DNA from: Hymenobacter canadensis
Lineage (GTDB): Bacteria; Bacteroidota; Bacteroidia; Cytophagales; Hymenobacteraceae
Direction: 5' to 3'
DNA: 64,000 nucleotides
NCBI RefSeq assembly: GCF_027359925.1
Contig: NZ_CP114767.1
Span: forward strand, 2,170,001-2,234,000
Shown: positions 61,838 through 64,000 of the stretch, piece by piece
Layout: each line of letters starts with the position of its first letter
How positions within the stretch are numbered: position 1 is the stretch's first letter
Position numbers and translations under genes: made by a program
The notes under the pieces: generated by a model
The model's database searches: none
What the model was told of the DNA's origin: nothing
Seen by the model: only the letters and a program-made list of their open reading frames with translations

Positions 61838-62821
61838 CTACGGCAGCAAAACCCGGTCGATGACGTGCACCACGCCGTTCGTGCACTGCACGTCCGGGAT
61901 GACCATGGCGGCCGGCGTGGCATTGTTGGCCCCTTTCACCGAAAGCGTGCCGTTGCTGAAGGCGCCCAGGGCCAGGCGGCCGCCGCCGGCCGTGGCTACG
62001 CTGCTGTTTTCGGGCAGTTCGGGCGTGAACTGGCCGCCGGGTACTACGTGGTTGAGCAATACAGCCGTAACGGTGGCCTGCGGGAGCTTGCGGATGTCAG
62101 CCGGCACGTTCAGAGGCACGTTCAGCGCTACGCCCAGATCTTTGAAGGCCTGGTCGGTGGGGGCAAATACGGTGAGCGGTGCGCTGCCGGGCGTGCCCGA
62201 CAGGGCGCCAGCCAGGTTGCAGTACAGCACGGCCTCTACCAGAAAGCTCAGCTCGGGCTGGGTAAACACCTGCGCATCCTTCAGCGCTACGGCCGACTGT
62301 ACGATGTCGACACCGGTGGCCAGCAGCACCTTATCCACGGCGTGAACGGTGCCGTTGGAGGCCCGCACGTCGGTAGCGACAATCCGGGAACCGTTGACGT
62401 AGAGACTGCCGCCGCGGCTGATGATGCGGCGGTTCGGCCCCAGCGCGGAAGGCGAAACCAGGCCAGCCTGCAGGTTGGCGGCGCTGAGCGTGCCGCCCGT
62501 GACGTGGTAGAGCAGGGTGCTGCGCAGGAACGGCTGCTGCAACGTCAGCAGGTCGGAGGCCGAGTTGAGGCCCAGCCGGCCGAAGCCTTCATTGGTGGGC
62601 GCGAATACCGTGTAGTTGCCCTGCGGGTCGCCGGGGTTCTTATTGGACAAAATCGTCACAACGTCGCCGCGGATAGCCGCATCTTCCAGAATCTGGAAAT
62701 CCGGATTGGTTACGGCTACCCCAGCGATGGTGGGGTCGAGCTCGTCGTTTTTCTGGCAGCCTGCCAAAACCAGGGCGCTCAGGGCTAAGCCGGCAAACCA
62801 GGTAGGTACGATTCTTTTCAT
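61838..62821 (-). CDS. Fasciclin (FAS1) two-domain lipoprotein
   Basis: 327 residues from the ATG at 62821. Lipoprotein signal ends LVLAGC. Two FAS1 domains follow: the first (about 45-185) with NYTVFAPTNEGFGRLG and the second (about 190-325) with LTVFAPTDQAFKDLG; each ends with the H-boxes LLYHVTGG and LLNHVVPGG and the closing NGTVHAVDKVLL / NGVVHVIDRVLL. FAS1 proteins mediate adhesion or bind carbohydrates at the surface. A 58-residue longer frame was rejected because it precedes the lipoprotein signal. No operon partner. Confidence 0.92.
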   Translation of the reverse strand: MKRIVPTWFAGLALSALVLAGCQKNDELDPTIAGVAVTNPDFQILEDAAIRGDVVTILSNKNPGDPQGNYTVFAPTNEGFGRLGLNSASDLLTLQQPFLRSTLLYHVTGGTLSAANLQAGLVSPSALGPNRRIISRGGSLYVNGSRIVATDVRASNGTVHAVDKVLLATGVDIVQSAVALKDAQVFTQPELSFLVEAVLYCNLAGALSGTPGSAPLTVFAPTDQAFKDLGVALNVPLNVPADIRKLPQATVTAVLLNHVVPGGQFTPELPENSSVATAGGGRLALGAFSNGTLSVKGANNATPAAMVIPDVQCTNGVVHVIDRVLLP

Positions 62822-63032
62822 GAGTAATGCGGTGTAAATAAGGTTTATTGGTGCAGATGAAACCCGAAGGCCTCCCAGTAACGAAAAAAAAATACAACCG
62901 GATTTACTTCGTCCTAAATCCGTTGCGGGTACCAAGTACGTAAAGCAGGACATTATGATGTACCAACACAGTTCCTGTTTTGAGACAATCCTCAAAGGTA
63001 GCTGTCTGGAATAATTTCCTGAAGAGTTTCCG

Positions 63033-63040
63033 TAGTTTTG
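63033..63040 (+). promoter_or_regulatory. -7 promoter box for the barrel protein
   Basis: TAGTTTTG is an exact TAnnTTTG match, 20 bases before the ATG at 63061, giving a leader of about 15 bases. Confidence 0.55.
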
Positions 63041-63060
63041 CCCTTTAACACCGCGCTTTT

Positions 63061-63951
63061 ATGCAACACACTTACCGTTTTTTACTTGCTTTTTCTCTTC
63101 TGAGTCTGGCCACTGCCTCCGTGGGGCGTGCCCAGAGTCTGGTCAGCGGCTTTCTGCCTGGCAAAGGCCACGGCTCCGTGGTCGTTTCGGGCACGCTGGA
63201 GCGCTACCAAAGCGTATATCTGGCACCGGAAAAGATTGATCGGGTGCCCATCTTCGACCGGGTCGAGGTCAGCTCCGTGAACCTATATGGCAGCTACGGC
63301 ATCACCGACAAGCTGGAAGCCGTGGTGAGTCTGCCCTACATTCAGTCGAAGGGCTTTGCCGATGAGCGGGTGCTGCGCGAGCTGGGCTACGTGAACAAGC
63401 GCGCCGGCCTGCAGGACATTACGCTGCTGCTGAAAGCCAAGCTGTTTTCCACCGAAATCGGGACCAACGTGCTGGACGTGCTGGGCGTGGTGAGCGGCAG
63501 CACGCCCGTGAGCGACTACAAGTCGGAGTCCGGGCTGGGCTACATTATTGCCATCGGCAACGGTGCGCGCAAGGTGTCGGGCCAAGGCGTGGTGCACCTC
63601 AAAACGCTGTCGGGTGTGTTCGTGACCGGTCAGGCCGGCTACAGCGTGCGCGACAATAGCGCCCCTAATGCCTTCGTGGCTGAAACCAAGGTAGGCTACG
63701 CCGGCCCGAAGCTGTACATCGACGCTCTGGCCTCTTTCCAGAAGTCGGACAAGAGCGGCACCGATATTCTGCAGCCGAATTTCAACGACTTCTTCCCCGC
63801 TACCCGCGTCGACTTTGTGCGCCTGGGCGTCAGCGCGTTCCGGCCGCTGGCCAAGGGCTTCGGCCTGACCGTGGGGGCGGCTACGTACGTGGCTGGCCGC
63901 AATCTGGGCAAGTCTACCGGCGTATCGGCCGGTGTGGCGTACAACTTCTAG
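63061..63951 (+). CDS. Outer membrane beta-barrel protein, unknown substrate
   Basis: 296 residues with a signal peptide (MQHTYRFLLAFSLLSLATASVGRAQ). The remainder alternates polar and hydrophobic residues with aromatic ends and finishes in GVSAGVAYNF, a typical C-terminal outer membrane barrel strand. Its VVVSGTLERYQSVYLAPEKID...VNLYGSYGITDKLEAVVSLPYIQSKG resembles transporter/phenol-degradation MetA-like barrels, but the match is loose. It is the last gene in the window; the final 49 bases hold nothing recognisable. Confidence 0.78.
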   Translation: MQHTYRFLLAFSLLSLATASVGRAQSLVSGFLPGKGHGSVVVSGTLERYQSVYLAPEKIDRVPIFDRVEVSSVNLYGSYGITDKLEAVVSLPYIQSKGFADERVLRELGYVNKRAGLQDITLLLKAKLFSTEIGTNVLDVLGVVSGSTPVSDYKSESGLGYIIAIGNGARKVSGQGVVHLKTLSGVFVTGQAGYSVRDNSAPNAFVAETKVGYAGPKLYIDALASFQKSDKSGTDILQPNFNDFFPATRVDFVRLGVSAFRPLAKGFGLTVGAATYVAGRNLGKSTGVSAGVAYNF

Positions 63952-64000
63952 CAAGCGCTTCAATAAGTATCTCAACGGCCCCGGTGCCAGCTTCCATGGA

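Overview
This window looks like chromosomal DNA from a high-GC member of the Bacteroidota, most likely Hymenobacter or a close relative in the Hymenobacteraceae (inference). The signs are two SusC/SusD pairs, a third large TonB-dependent receptor, Por-type (T9SS) sorting domains, a DUF5009 acyltransferase, a Bacteroidota-style trigger factor and several TAnnTTTG promoter boxes. Bases are strongly GC-biased, so long antisense open frames are common and were ignored. No phage, transposase, plasmid gene or CRISPR array was seen.

Layout. 1-5.6 kb holds the start of relA/spoT, a tRNA-Leu, the protein quality-control set tig-clpP-clpX, then lpxB. 5.7-15.2 kb holds queD, a cobalamin/iron-type ABC permease and binding protein without an ATPase, hldD, an FAD/NAD(P)-binding protein, an MDR oxidoreductase, a DCC-family redox protein, a Dph6-like ATP pyrophosphatase and small membrane or lipoproteins. 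15.6-26.1 kb holds an Oar-like TonB receptor, a flavin reductase, a DUF885 metallopeptidase, an SDR, an exported superoxide dismutase, a carboxypeptidase-like-domain protein and a PhoD phosphatase. 26.2-33.1 kb holds a GH3/serine-hydrolase fusion, beta-carbonic anhydrase, acyl-CoA synthetase and DUF2059.

33.2-47.8 kb is the most coherent block: DUF5009 (NagX/HGSNAT-like), SusD and SusC on the minus strand, a NagB-PIG-L fusion, then SusC, SusD and a lipoprotein on the plus strand. I read this as an amino-sugar uptake and processing locus. With the GH3/serine-hydrolase fusion (26.2 kb), the GHL10 protein (49.2 kb) and the coupled serine hydrolase/VanX-like pair (51.2-53.2 kb), the window has a peptidoglycan and amino-sugar theme (inference).

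47.9-64 kb holds a Fur regulator, GHL10, the hydrolase/dipeptidase pair, a membrane protein and a rhomboid protease that share an N-terminal motif, an FkbM methyltransferase, tandem T9SS-sorted paralogues coupled to an alpha/beta hydrolase, a second alpha/beta hydrolase that lacks its nucleophile, a two-domain fasciclin lipoprotein and an outer-membrane barrel.

The intergenic DNA is unusually rich in palindromic and 7-nt-period repeats: a dispersed GTCATGCTGAGC family with four copies here, one copy nested inside a second palindrome, 7-mer arrays of 14 and 9 copies, and very long perfect hairpins. These repeats and a Cys-rich leader ORF with a terminator in front of one susC gene are the least conventional features.
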